Origin: Actinoplanes liguriensis
Lineage (GTDB): Bacteria; Actinomycetota; Actinomycetes; Mycobacteriales; Micromonosporaceae
Assembly (NCBI GenBank): GCA_000715855.1
Contig: KL571414.1
Span: 1,545-7,059 of the forward strand
Reading direction: 5' to 3'
DNA: 5,515 bases
Shown here: one piece after another, positions 1 through 5,515 of the stretch
How positions within the stretch are numbered: the first letter of the stretch is position 1
How the letters are laid out: the number at the start of each line of letters is the position of its first letter
Translations under genes and position numbers: made by a program
Notes under the pieces: model-generated
Seen by the model: the letters and a program-made list of their open reading frames with translations, nothing else
The model's database searches: none
What the model was told of the DNA's origin: nothing

Positions 1-12
1 CCCGCCGAGTAA
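1..12 (+). CDS. rpsB: 3' end of probable rpsB (30S ribosomal protein S2), last codons only
   Basis: The first twelve bases read Pro-Ala-Glu-stop (TAA at 10-12). Nothing in four codons identifies a protein. The assignment rests on gene order: rpsB lies directly upstream of tsf in most bacteria, and actinobacterial S2 proteins commonly end in an Ala/Pro/Glu-rich tail. Ribosomal protein S2 sits on the back of the small ribosomal subunit. If the call is right, the gap to tsf is 76 bases and contains the hairpin at 30-59. Confidence 0.5.
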   Translation, partial: PAE

Positions 13-29
13 GTCAACCGACGTGCTTC

Positions 30-63
30 CGGCCGCCGCCGTTAAAAGGGCGGCGGCCGTTTT
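30..63 (+). terminator. Intrinsic terminator or attenuator between rpsB and tsf
   Basis: Bases 30-40 and 49-59 are perfect reverse complements. They form an 11-bp stem of almost only G and C with the 8-base loop GTTAAAAG, followed at once by TTTT (60-63) and then CCC. This is the classic shape of a factor-independent terminator, although the T run is short. No convincing promoter lies between it and the tsf start at 89, so tsf probably depends on read-through and the hairpin would lower EF-Ts relative to S2. Attenuation between rpsB and tsf has been described in other bacteria. Activity here is inferred. Confidence 0.7.
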
Positions 64-88
64 CCCGACTGACATCGAGAGAAGAGTC

Positions 89-919
89 ATGGCTAACTAC
101 ACCGCCGCGGACGTGAAGAAGCTCCGCGAACTCACCGGTGCCGGCATGATGGACTGCAAGAAGGCCCTGGAGGAGTCCGAGGGCGACTTCGACAAGGCCG
201 TCGAGTTCCTTCGCATCAAGGGTGCGAAGGACGTCGGCAAGCGGGCCAGCCGCACCGCCGCCAACGGCATCGTCAGCCACTCCGGCAAGGCTCTGCTCGA
301 GCTGAACTGCGAGACCGACTTCGTCGCCAAGACCGATGACTTCGTGGCTCTGGGCCAGCGTCTGGTCAGCTTCGGCGAGGAGAACAAGGTCGCCGACGCC
401 GCCGCGCTGCTCGCCGCGACGATCGAGGACGGCAAGACCGTCGCCGACCTGGTTCAGGACTACGCCGCCAAGATCGGTGAGAAGATCGTCCTGAACCGCT
501 TCGTGATCCTCGACGGCACCGTCGCGGTCTACCTGCACCGCAAGGCGCAGGACCTGCCGCCGCAGGTCGGCGTCCTGGTGCAGTACACCGGCAAGGACGA
601 CGAGGCGGCCGACTCGGACGCCCGCGGCATCGGCATGCAGATCACCGCGATGCGGCCGAAGTACCTGACCCGCGACGAGGTTCCGGCCGAGGTCGTCGAG
701 TCGGAGCGCCGGATCGCCGAGCAGACCGCTCGCGAGGAGGGCAAGCCGGAGCAGGCGATCACGAAGATCGTCGAGGGCCGCGTGAACTCCTTCTTCAAGG
801 ACTTCGTCCTGCTGGAGCAGGCTTCGGTCGTCGACAACAAGAAGACGGTCAAGCAGATCGCCACTGAGGCGGGCATCGAGCTCACCCGGTTCGTCCGGTA
901 CGAGGTCGGCCAGGAGTAA
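89..919 (+). CDS. tsf: Elongation factor Ts
   Basis: EF-Ts is the cytoplasmic nucleotide exchange factor that removes GDP from EF-Tu so it can bind GTP and aminoacyl-tRNA again. The protein is 276 residues, normal for actinobacteria. Residues 5-45 form the N-terminal UBA-like domain with the first family signature ([16 protein letters not shown], 12-27). The second signature, with the T-D-F-V residues that contact the EF-Tu nucleotide site, is at 75-81 (ETDFVAK). The rest is the dimerisation/core region, ending in [10 protein letters not shown]. The ATG at 89 was chosen because it gives the conserved start [15 protein letters not shown] and follows a purine-rich GAGAGAAGAG (77-86). The upstream in-frame GTG at 23 lies before the terminator hairpin and would encode that hairpin, so it is rejected. 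It sits between probable rpsB and pyrH. No defects are seen. Confidence 0.98.
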   Translation: MANYTAADVKKLRELTGAGMMDCKKALEESEGDFDKAVEFLRIKGAKDVGKRASRTAANGIVSHSGKALLELNCETDFVAKTDDFVALGQRLVSFGEENKVADAAALLAATIEDGKTVADLVQDYAAKIGEKIVLNRFVILDGTVAVYLHRKAQDLPPQVGVLVQYTGKDDEAADSDARGIGMQITAMRPKYLTRDEVPAEVVESERRIAEQTAREEGKPEQAITKIVEGRVNSFFKDFVLLEQASVVDNKKTVKQIATEAGIELTRFVRYEVGQE

Positions 920-939
920 GGCACCACAAAGCAATGGCA

Positions 940-977
940 CGGGAGGTCGGGTACGCGATTGAGCGTCCGGCCTCCCG
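940..977 (+). other. Long intergenic hairpin between tsf and pyrH
   Basis: Bases 940-950 pair with 967-977 (11 bp with one U-G wobble). After a 2-base bulge (951-952), ACGC (953-956) pairs with GCGT (963-966), closing a GATTGA loop (957-962). This gives about 15 bp in total. No T run follows (next bases GTCGCATAAGG), so it is not a textbook intrinsic terminator. It may be a U-tail-less terminator, a processing or stability structure in the tsf-pyrH transcript, or an inverted-repeat protein site, since the possible pyrH -35 element lies inside it. Confidence 0.55.
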
Positions 978-989
978 GTCGCATAAGGT
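959..989 (+). promoter_or_regulatory. Possible housekeeping-sigma promoter for pyrH
   Basis: TTGAGC (959-964) resembles a -35 element and TAAGGT (984-989) fits the actinobacterial -10 pattern TANNNT. The spacer is 19 bases, at the long end of the accepted range. Transcription would start near 996, leaving a leader of about 26 bases that carries the pyrH ribosome binding site. The -35 lies within the loop and inner stem of the hairpin at 940-977. The call rests on motif match and position only, and such motifs occur by chance. Confidence 0.3.
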
Positions 990-1004
990 CTCCTCCAGAA
1001 AGTG

Positions 1005-1013
1005 AAGGGAAGG
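1005..1013 (+). promoter_or_regulatory. Ribosome binding site of pyrH
   Basis: AAGGGAAGG ends 8 bases before ATG 1022 but 14 bases before the second in-frame ATG at 1028. This favours 1022 as the pyrH start and argues against the upstream in-frame TTG at 959. Confidence 0.65.
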
Positions 1014-1021
1014 CGGGTCTC

Positions 1022-1780
1022 ATGACGATGGTGACCGAGCAGTCCGCCACGGTCGACGAGAACCCGCCGGCCACGCGGCCGCGCCGGGTCGCGCTGAAGC
1101 TGTCCGGCGAGGTGTTCGGCGGCGGCGCGGTCGGCGTCGACCCCGATGTGGTGCAAGCGCTGGCCAAGCAGATCGCCACGGTGAACCGGCGGGGCATCCA
1201 GGTCGCCGTCGTGGTCGGCGGCGGCAACTTCTTCCGCGGCGCCGAGCTGCAGAGGCGCGGGATGGATCGGAACCGCGCCGACTACATGGGCATGCTGGGG
1301 ACGGTGATGAACTGCCTGGCCCTCCAGGACTTCCTGGAGAAGGAGGGCATCGAGACCCGGGTGCAGACCGCCATCACGATGGCCCAGGTCGCCGAGCCGT
1401 ACATTCCGCTCCGCGCGATCCGGCACCTGGAGAAGGGCCGCGTCGTGATCTTCGGCGCCGGCGCCGGCATGCCGTATTTCTCCACCGACACGGTGACCGC
1501 CCAGCGTGCGCTGGAGATCCACGCCGACATGGTGCTGATGAGCAAGAACGGCGTCGACGGCGTCTACACCGCCGACCCGCGGATCGACCCCACCGCGCAG
1601 AAGCTCGAGCACATCACGTTCCAGGAGGTCATCCAGCGCGGGCTGCGGGTGGCCGACCAGGCCGCGTTCAGCCTCTGCGAGGAGAACAAGCTCCAGATGC
1701 TGGTCTTCGGCGCGGATGGTGACGACACCATCGTGCGCGCGTGCGCCGGCGAGAAGATTGGCACGTTGATCACCGCGTGA
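1022..1780 (+). CDS. pyrH: Uridylate (UMP) kinase
   Basis: PyrH phosphorylates UMP to UDP with ATP in the cytoplasm, feeding UTP/CTP, dTTP and nucleotide-sugar synthesis. The bacterial enzyme is a hexamer of the amino-acid-kinase fold, unrelated to eukaryotic UMP/CMP kinase. The product is 252 residues. The first 20 or so (Thr/Glu/Pro-rich) are a short extension before the fold. Visible motifs are the phosphate-binding LKLSGE (25-30), the glycine loop [10 protein letters not shown] (64-73), [12 protein letters not shown] (86-97), the UMP-binding [11 protein letters not shown] (147-157) and [14 protein letters not shown] near residue 165-180. The start at ATG 1022 is supported by the Shine-Dalgarno site at 1005-1013; ATG 1028 or GTG 1031 would remove only two or three residues. 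It follows tsf by 102 bases, possibly with its own promoter, and precedes frr by 55 bases. All key motifs are intact. Confidence 0.97.
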   Translation: MTMVTEQSATVDENPPATRPRRVALKLSGEVFGGGAVGVDPDVVQALAKQIATVNRRGIQVAVVVGGGNFFRGAELQRRGMDRNRADYMGMLGTVMNCLALQDFLEKEGIETRVQTAITMAQVAEPYIPLRAIRHLEKGRVVIFGAGAGMPYFSTDTVTAQRALEIHADMVLMSKNGVDGVYTADPRIDPTAQKLEHITFQEVIQRGLRVADQAAFSLCEENKLQMLVFGADGDDTIVRACAGEKIGTLITA

Positions 1781-1792
1781 GCTGAGGCTCAC
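1777..1792 (+). other. Small hairpin over the pyrH stop codon
   Basis: GTGAGC (1777-1782) and GCTCAC (1787-1792) form a perfect 6-bp stem with a TGAG loop. The left arm contains the pyrH stop TGA (1778-1780). No T run follows, so it is unlikely to stop transcription. A role in translation termination or mRNA stability is possible, and chance is also possible. Confidence 0.3.
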
Positions 1793-1816
1793 ACATTCCG
1801 CACCACCGAAGACAGC

Positions 1817-1823
1817 AAGGAGG
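1817..1823 (+). promoter_or_regulatory. Ribosome binding site of frr, strong but far from the start
   Basis: AAGGAGG is a full match to the anti-Shine-Dalgarno sequence, but its 12-base gap to GTG 1836 is longer than usual. No in-frame start codon lies closer: the codons between are AGG, CGA, GAA, GAG and CCG. It therefore supports the GTG start. The purine run GAGAAGAG (1825-1832) may also contribute. Confidence 0.7.
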
Positions 1824-1835
1824 CGAGAAGAGCCG

Positions 1836-2393
1836 GTGATCGAGGAAAGCCTCTTTGAGGCCGAAGAGAAGATGGAAGGCGCGGTCGAGCACGCCAAGGA
1901 AGAGTTCGCCGCGATCCGGACCGGCCGGGCCACCCCGGCGATGTTCTCGAAGATCATGGTGGACTACTACGGCGCTCCCACGCCGGTGACGCAGATGGCC
2001 TCCGTCGGCGTCCCGGAGCCGCGCATGGTCATCGTCAAGCCGTATGACAACACCCAGCTCGGCCCGATCGAGCGGGCGATCCGTGACTCGGACCTCGGGG
2101 TCAACCCCAACAACGAGGGCACCCAGCTGCGCATCCACCTCCCGCAGATGACCGAGGAACGCCGCCGCGAGATGATCAAGGTCGCGCGCAGCAAGGCCGA
2201 GGAAGGCCGGGTCTCGATCCGCAACGTGCGCCGCAAGGCCAAGGAGCAGATCGACAAGCTGGTCAAGGACGGCGAGACCGGCGAAGATGAGGGCCGTCGC
2301 GCCGAGAAGGAGCTCGACGACGTCACTCACCGGTATGTGTCGGTGATCGACGAGCTGGTCAAGCACAAGGAAGCCGAGCTGCTCGAAGTCTGA
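1836..2393 (+). CDS. frr: Ribosome recycling factor
   Basis: RRF acts with EF-G after termination to split the 70S complex so that ribosomes can start again. The protein is 185 residues, the family's usual length. Residues 1-30 and about 105-185 form the three-helix bundle (domain I), and about 31-104 form the beta domain II ([16 protein letters not shown] onward). Conserved features are RTGRATP (28-34), LGVNPNNEG (87-95), LPQMTEERR (102-110) and RNVRRKA (129-135). The last includes Arg132, aligning with the Arg132 known as essential in the E. coli factor. It starts with GTG, giving the normal N-terminus [13 protein letters not shown]. The stop TGA shares one base with the cdsA ATG (TGATG), so translation of the two is probably coupled. 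No defects are seen. Confidence 0.98.
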   Translation: MIEESLFEAEEKMEGAVEHAKEEFAAIRTGRATPAMFSKIMVDYYGAPTPVTQMASVGVPEPRMVIVKPYDNTQLGPIERAIRDSDLGVNPNNEGTQLRIHLPQMTEERRREMIKVARSKAEEGRVSIRNVRRKAKEQIDKLVKDGETGEDEGRRAEKELDDVTHRYVSVIDELVKHKEAELLEV

Positions 2394-3364
2394 TGTCCTA
2401 CCTCGATCCGCGTGCCGGGCAATCCTCCGGCGAGTCGTACGCCGCCTCGGCGTACGAGAATCCCGCCTGGCACGCGGACGACACGGCGCCGTCGGAGCAG
2501 GCCAAGCGGGGTCCCGGCAAGCGCCGTGCCGGCCGCGGCCGTAAGCCCGAGGGCAAGAGCCGGGCCGGCCGCAACCTTCCGGCCGCCATCGCGGTCGGGC
2601 TCAGCCTGGGCCTGGTGGTCCTGGCGTCCCTGCTGGTCTGGCCGCCGGCGCTGCTGGGCGTCCTGGTCGTCGCCGCCGGGGTCGGTGTCTGGGAGACCGC
2701 CCGTGCGATGAACGTCACCGGCGCCCGCCCGCCGGTCATCCCGCTGATCGCCGGCACGCTCGTGATGACCGGCCTGGCCTGGTATGCGGGGCCTGACGCG
2801 CTCGCTCTGGGCCTGGTCGCCACGATCGCCGCCGCGACCCTCTGGCGTCTCGCCGACGGCGCGGGCGCGATCCGCCGTGACTTCACCGCGATCACGCTGA
2901 TCACGGTCTACGTGCCGTTCCTGCTCAGCTTCGCCGCAATGCTGGTCCAGCCGGACGACGGCAAGTGGCGGGTGCTCGCCACGGTCGTCGCGGTTGTGCT
3001 CTCCGACACCGGTGGCTACGCCGCCGGCGTCTTCCTCGGCAAGCACCCGATGGCCCCGAAGATCAGCCCGAAGAAGTCCTGGGAGGGCTTCGCCGGCTCG
3101 ATCACGGCGTCCGCGATCGGCTCCGGCGCGCTGCTGTTCTTCCTGATGGACATCCCGGTCTACTACGGCCTGCTGTTCGGCGCCGTGATGTCGGTGGTCG
3201 CGGTCCTCGGCGACCTTGCGGAGTCGATGCTGAAGCGGGACCTCGGCGTCAAGGACATGAGTAACCTGCTACCCGGCCACGGTGGGCTGATGGACCGGCT
3301 GGACTCCATCCTCTTCGCGGTCCCCACGGCCTACCTGCTCTTCGCGATCATCGCACCGAACTAG
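2393..3364 (+). CDS. cdsA: Phosphatidate cytidylyltransferase (CDP-diacylglycerol synthase)
   Basis: CdsA is an integral membrane enzyme that makes CDP-diacylglycerol from phosphatidic acid and CTP. This is the precursor of phosphatidylglycerol, cardiolipin, phosphatidylinositol and the actinobacterial PI mannosides. The product is 323 residues. Residues 1-61 are a hydrophilic extension: acidic/polar to about 35, then strongly basic and Gly-rich ([14 protein letters not shown], 38-51). Eight or nine hydrophobic segments follow, roughly at 62-80, 83-101, 113-132, 134-152, 165-186, 193-213, 235-253, 255-274 and 304-321. SDTGGYAAG (204-212) and [10 protein letters not shown] (223-232) are typical of the family. 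The complete CDS signature spans 278-304 ([11 protein letters not shown], then [13 protein letters not shown]), so the enzyme should be active. The ATG overlaps the frr stop by one base and lacks a good Shine-Dalgarno site, suggesting start by reinitiation. Confidence 0.96.
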   Translation: MSYLDPRAGQSSGESYAASAYENPAWHADDTAPSEQAKRGPGKRRAGRGRKPEGKSRAGRNLPAAIAVGLSLGLVVLASLLVWPPALLGVLVVAAGVGVWETARAMNVTGARPPVIPLIAGTLVMTGLAWYAGPDALALGLVATIAAATLWRLADGAGAIRRDFTAITLITVYVPFLLSFAAMLVQPDDGKWRVLATVVAVVLSDTGGYAAGVFLGKHPMAPKISPKKSWEGFAGSITASAIGSGALLFFLMDIPVYYGLLFGAVMSVVAVLGDLAESMLKRDLGVKDMSNLLPGHGGLMDRLDSILFAVPTAYLLFAIIAPN

Positions 3365-3366
3365 CC

Positions 3367-3411
3367 ATGGGCGACCTGCCGGTGAAGCGTGGGAGACTGG
3401 ATACGCCATGA
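3367..3411 (+). CDS. Possible 14-residue leader peptide before rlmN
   Basis: An ATG two bases after the cdsA stop opens a 14-codon frame, [14 protein letters not shown]. Its stop TGA (3409-3411) overlaps the rlmN start as ATGA. It has no Shine-Dalgarno site, so it would need ribosomes reinitiating after cdsA. Translation would bring them onto the rlmN start and could explain the poorly spaced rlmN ribosome site. I know of no described homologue. A chance open frame of this size is quite possible, hence the low confidence. Confidence 0.2.
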   Translation: MGDLPVKRGRLDTP

Positions 3412-4619
3412 CGATTCTTCCGGTCATCCCGATCAGTCCCGACCAGCCCGACTCTGCTGTCCAGGCCGACTCTGTTCAGTTCGGCGGCGTGAAGCCCCGC
3501 CGCCGTCCCAGCATGCCCCCGCGCCACCTCGCCGACCTCGATCTCGCCGCGCGCAAGACCGCGGTGACCGGCCTCGGCGAGCCGGCCTTCCGGGCCAAGC
3601 AGCTCTCCACCCACTACTTCGGCCGGCTGGTGCGCGACGCCGCGTCGATGACCGACCTCCCGTCGGCCGTCCGCGACAAGCTGACCACCGAGCTGCTGCC
3701 CACGCTGCTGACCCCGATCCGCGAGCAGGCCTGCGACGACGGCGCCACCCGCAAGACGCTCTGGCGGCTGCACGACGGCGCGCTCGTGGAGAGCGTGCTG
3801 ATGGGCTATCCGGACAGGGTGACCGCCTGTGTCTCCAGCCAGGCCGGGTGCGGCATGGCCTGCCCGTTCTGTGCGACCGGCCAGCAGGGCCTGACCCGCA
3901 ACCTGTCGGTGGCCGAGATCGTCGACCAGGTGGTCTATCTGGCCGGGGTCGCCGCCTCGGGCGCGGTGACCGGTTCGCCGCCCCGCCTGTCCCGCGTCGT
4001 CTTCATGGGGATGGGTGAGCCGCTGGCCAACTATCCCCGGGTCATCGAGGCCGTTCGCCGCTTGACGACCCCCGCTCCGGAGGGTCTCGGTCTTTCACAA
4101 CGGCACATCACGGTGTCCACGGTGGGTTTGGTGCCCGCAATGCGCCGGTTGATCGCCGAACAGCTCTCTGTGACTCTTGCGTTGTCACTGCATGCCCCCG
4201 ATGATGATCTGCGCGATGAGCTTGTGCCCGTCAACCAGCGTTGGAAGGTGGCCGAGGTGCTCGATGCCGCGTTTGACTACGCGGCGCAGACCGGCCGTCG
4301 GGTCTCCATCGAATACGCCCTGATCAGGGACGTAAACGATCAGCCCTGGCGTGCCGACCTGCTCGGCCGCCTACTGCACGGCAAGCTGGCCCATGTGAAT
4401 CTCATCCCGCTCAACCCGACCCCGGGCAGCAAGTGGGATGCGAGCCCCAAGCCGGTCGAGCGGGAGTTCGTCCGGCGGCTGCGTGAGTCCGGCGTGTCGA
4501 CCACGGTCCGCGACACCCGCGGCCGGGAGATCGACGGCGCCTGTGGCCAGTTGGCCGCGGGAGAGTTGACGCAGGCGGGCGCAGGGGGCGTCGCAGCCGA
4601 CGCGGAGGTGGCACAGTGA
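3408..4619 (+). CDS. rlmN: Dual-specificity 23S rRNA A2503 / tRNA A37 C2-methyltransferase (radical SAM)
   Basis: RlmN methylates C2 of adenine 2503 in 23S rRNA and of adenine 37 in some tRNAs, improving accuracy of translation. It uses radical SAM chemistry through a methyl-cysteine intermediate. The protein is 403 residues. An N-terminal tail (1-37) precedes the accessory domain ([11 protein letters not shown], 36-46; [11 protein letters not shown], 61-71). The CxxxCxxC iron-sulfur motif is Cys148, Cys152 and Cys155 within [23 protein letters not shown] (203-206) binds SAM. Cys141 and Cys379 (GACGQLA) match the resolving and methyl-carrying cysteines Cys118 and Cys355 of the E. coli enzyme. 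The chain is complete. ATG 3408 follows a weak GGGAG (3391-3395) by 12 bases; Met36 is an alternative but would lose the family's short N-terminal lead. The paralogue Cfr (A2503 C8 methylation) is less likely given the housekeeping context. Codons 226-289 are unusually A/T-ending. Confidence 0.96.
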   Translation: MTILPVIPISPDQPDSAVQADSVQFGGVKPRRRPSMPPRHLADLDLAARKTAVTGLGEPAFRAKQLSTHYFGRLVRDAASMTDLPSAVRDKLTTELLPTLLTPIREQACDDGATRKTLWRLHDGALVESVLMGYPDRVTACVSSQAGCGMACPFCATGQQGLTRNLSVAEIVDQVVYLAGVAASGAVTGSPPRLSRVVFMGMGEPLANYPRVIEAVRRLTTPAPEGLGLSQRHITVSTVGLVPAMRRLIAEQLSVTLALSLHAPDDDLRDELVPVNQRWKVAEVLDAAFDYAAQTGRRVSIEYALIRDVNDQPWRADLLGRLLHGKLAHVNLIPLNPTPGSKWDASPKPVEREFVRRLRESGVSTTVRDTRGREIDGACGQLAAGELTQAGAGGVAADAEVAQ

Positions 4620-4636
4620 CTGGGCGTAGGTCCCAG
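4620..4636 (+). other. Short hairpin just after the rlmN stop
   Basis: CTGGG (4620-4624) pairs with CCCAG (4632-4636) around the 7-base loop CGTAGGT. The stem is only 5 bp with no T run, so this is not a credible terminator. It occupies the first half of the 37-base gap before the DivIVA-domain gene. Confidence 0.2.
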
Positions 4637-4646
4637 CGAGCGGAGT

Positions 4647-4651
4647 GGGAG
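4647..4651 (+). promoter_or_regulatory. Ribosome binding site deciding the DivIVA-domain gene start
   Basis: GGGAG ends 5 bases before GTG 4657. The other in-frame GTG at 4645 overlaps this purine run and has no properly spaced site of its own, so 4657 is preferred. Confidence 0.5.
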
Positions 4652-4656
4652 ACGTT

Positions 4657-5502
4657 GTGACGAGTCAGGGACAGCGTTTCCGGCGGCGTGCGCTGCGCCG
4701 GGGCTACAAGGTCGATGAGGTCGACGCGTTCCTGGACCGGGTCGAGGCGACCCTGGCCGGGGAGCAGGCCGGCCCGCCCGTCGCCGCGCAGGAAGTGCAC
4801 GACGTCGTCTTCCGCGTGCGTTTCGGTGGCTACGACGAGTGGCAGGTGGACCTGCACCTCGACCGGGTCGAGCGGCAGCTCGCCGAGTTCGAGGAGCGTG
4901 GCGGCCGTCCGATCGACCCGATGCGTGACTCGATGCGCGGTGGCCTGTCGGCCGAGCGCTCCGGCGCCATCGACCGTGGCTCCATCGACCGTTCCGGCCC
5001 GATCGGCCAGCCGAGTGGCCCGCCCGCGCTCTCCGGCGGCATGCCGCGTAACGGGATGGCCGGCGCCGGTATGGGGATGGGCATGGGCGGCCCGCAGCAG
5101 CCCGGTCCGCAGCAGCCCGGCCCGCCGCAGTTCGGCAACCCGAACCAGCAGCAGTTCGGTGGCCCTCAGCAGCAGCAGTTCGGCAACCAGGGGATGGGCC
5201 CCGGGATGAACCCTGGCATGGCGCAGACCGAGCGGCTTCCCGCCCCGGTCCGCGACGACCGGATGATGCCGCCGCCGGGCATGCCCCCGCAGATGCCGCA
5301 GCGCCAGCAGATGCCGCCGCAGCCCGATCCGTACGGTGGTGGCCGTTACGACGAGCCCACGACCTACGGTGGCCAGCCCCAGCAGCAGCTCCCGCAGCGT
5401 CAGGCCCCGCAGGGGTATGAGCAGGGCGGGTACGACGAGCCAACCACGTTCGGCGGTTTCGAGCCCGGCCGCCACGGCCGTACCGACATGACCGCCGAGA
5501 TC
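4657..5502 (+). CDS. DivIVA-domain repeat protein, 3' end missing
   Basis: This frame starts at GTG 4657 and has no stop up to the window end; 282 genomic codons are present. The first 80 residues hold two DivIVA-type motifs of the form GY-x4-VD-x2-LDRVE-x2-LA, at 16-34 (RRGYKVDEVDAFLDRVE) and 58-76 (GYDEWQVDLHLDRVE). DivIVA domains bind curved or polar membrane and recruit growth and division proteins in actinobacteria. However, the long coiled coil of true DivIVA/Wag31 is absent here, so the exact role is unknown. Residues 82-282 are low complexity and probably disordered: Arg/Ser/Gly (82-128), Met-Gly (GMGMGMGG, 138-145), Gln/Pro/Gly (146-178), Met/Pro (203-225), then two YDEPTT[YF]GG repeats. 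The gene lies 37 bases after rlmN and is probably co-transcribed. Residues read after 282 come from adapter sequence. Confidence 0.88.
5092..5121 (+). repeat. Tandem 15-base repeat in the DivIVA-domain gene (PQQPG x2)
   Basis: Two units, 5092-5106 and 5107-5121, are identical except for the last base (T versus C). They encode Pro-Gln-Gln-Pro-Gly twice (residues 146-155). Looser Gln-Gln-Gln-Phe-Gly units follow to about 5190. Near identity at the DNA level suggests recent slippage, so copy number may vary between strains. Confidence 0.8.
5347..5457 (+). repeat. Dispersed peptide repeat YDEPTT[Y/F]GG, two copies
   Basis: The copies are at 5347-5373 (residues 231-239) and 5431-5457 (residues 259-267), 28 residues apart. 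They differ at one residue and at several silent positions, so the peptide rather than the DNA appears to be kept. This suggests a short functional motif in an otherwise disordered tail; its partner is unknown. Confidence 0.7.
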
Positions 5503-5515
5503 CTGTCTCTTATAC
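5503..5515. other. Tn5/Nextera mosaic-end adapter remnant at the sequence end
   Basis: The last 13 bases, CTGTCTCTTATAC, equal the first 13 bases of the Nextera transposase adapter CTGTCTCTTATACACATCT, the reverse complement of the Tn5 mosaic end. The match runs exactly to the edge, as expected for an untrimmed read end at a contig terminus. The codons there (CTG TCT CTT ATA) also break the surrounding GC-rich codon use. The bases are almost certainly not genomic. Confidence 0.93.

Noticed and set aside
23..88. Upstream GTG start giving a 22-residue extension of EF-Ts
   Set aside because: It would run through the terminator hairpin and lacks a ribosome site. Known EF-Ts proteins start at the equivalent of ATG 89.
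959..1021. Upstream TTG start for PyrH
   Set aside because: It has no spaced Shine-Dalgarno site and overlaps the hairpin and candidate promoter. ATG 1022 has a good site 8 bases upstream.
14..1957. A 647-codon open frame on the minus strand across tsf and pyrH
   Set aside because: Long antisense frames are normal in GC-rich DNA because stop codons are rare. Its translation is rich in Arg/Leu/Asp/His without recognisable domains, and it lies opposite two clearly identified genes.
1770..3046. Minus-strand open frames opposite frr and cdsA
   Set aside because: They are shadows of the coding strand: low-complexity Asp/Arg/Gly/His composition, no ribosome site of note, no family resemblance.
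3389..4018. A second plus-strand open frame overlapping the first half of rlmN
   Set aside because: The product is an Arg/Pro/Ala-rich frame-shadow, while the rlmN frame holds all radical SAM motifs without interruption.
4062..4090. TTGACG at 4062-4067 as an internal promoter in rlmN
   Set aside because: No TANNNT -10 element is found at a suitable distance, and the bases encode conserved RlmN sequence.
4340..5475. Minus-strand open frames of about 350-370 codons opposite rlmN and the DivIVA-domain gene, and a plus-strand frame at 4688-5209
   Set aside because: The real frame is the one from GTG 4657, which has DivIVA motifs and GC-ending codons. The others show only compositional bias from the repetitive GC-rich DNA.
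1..5515. Search for a novel multi-gene system, mobile element, CRISPR array or RNA gene
   Set aside because: All coding sequence belongs to a known conserved housekeeping cluster with short gaps. No transposase, att-like repeats, spaced repeats, tRNA or rRNA were recognised.

Overview
The window comes from a high-GC Gram-positive bacterium (Actinomycetota). Codons end almost always in G or C. The proteins have typical actinobacterial forms, and the gene order matches the conserved actinobacterial block rpsB-tsf-pyrH-frr-cdsA-rlmN. The DivIVA-domain protein with a Gln/Pro/Gly/Met-rich tail directly after rlmN suggests Micromonosporales (Actinoplanes or Micromonospora relatives), but that finer placement is inference.

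Layout, all on the + strand. 1-12 is the probable last codons of rpsB. 13-88 is a gap with a perfect GC-rich hairpin followed by four T's, which looks like an attenuator or terminator. 89-919 is tsf (EF-Ts). 920-1021 is a gap with a long hairpin and a possible pyrH promoter. 1022-1780 is pyrH (UMP kinase). 1836-2393 is frr (ribosome recycling factor). 2393-3364 is cdsA (CDP-diacylglycerol synthase), overlapping frr by one base. 3365-3407 is a short gap that can encode a 14-residue leader peptide ending in an ATGA overlap with rlmN. 3408-4619 is rlmN (radical SAM 23S rRNA/tRNA adenine-C2 methyltransferase). From 4657 a DivIVA-domain gene stays open to the window edge. No gap between genes is longer than about 105 bases.

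The genes form a housekeeping growth cluster. tsf, frr and rlmN serve elongation-factor recycling, ribosome recycling and ribosome accuracy. pyrH makes UDP for RNA and nucleotide-sugar synthesis. cdsA makes the precursor of the anionic phospholipids. The last protein carries the membrane-curvature and polar-growth type of DivIVA motif. I see no mobile element, CRISPR array, defence system or RNA gene, and no undescribed multi-gene system.

Two points matter most to a user. First, the last 13 bases (5503-5515) match the Tn5/Nextera mosaic-end adapter, so the true genomic sequence stops at about 5502 and the last residues read there are artificial. Second, the DivIVA-domain protein contains two copies of one motif exactly 42 residues apart, followed by a long low-complexity tail. 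Other points worth checking are the two intergenic hairpins, the possible rlmN leader peptide, and a sharply bounded patch of unusual codons inside rlmN.
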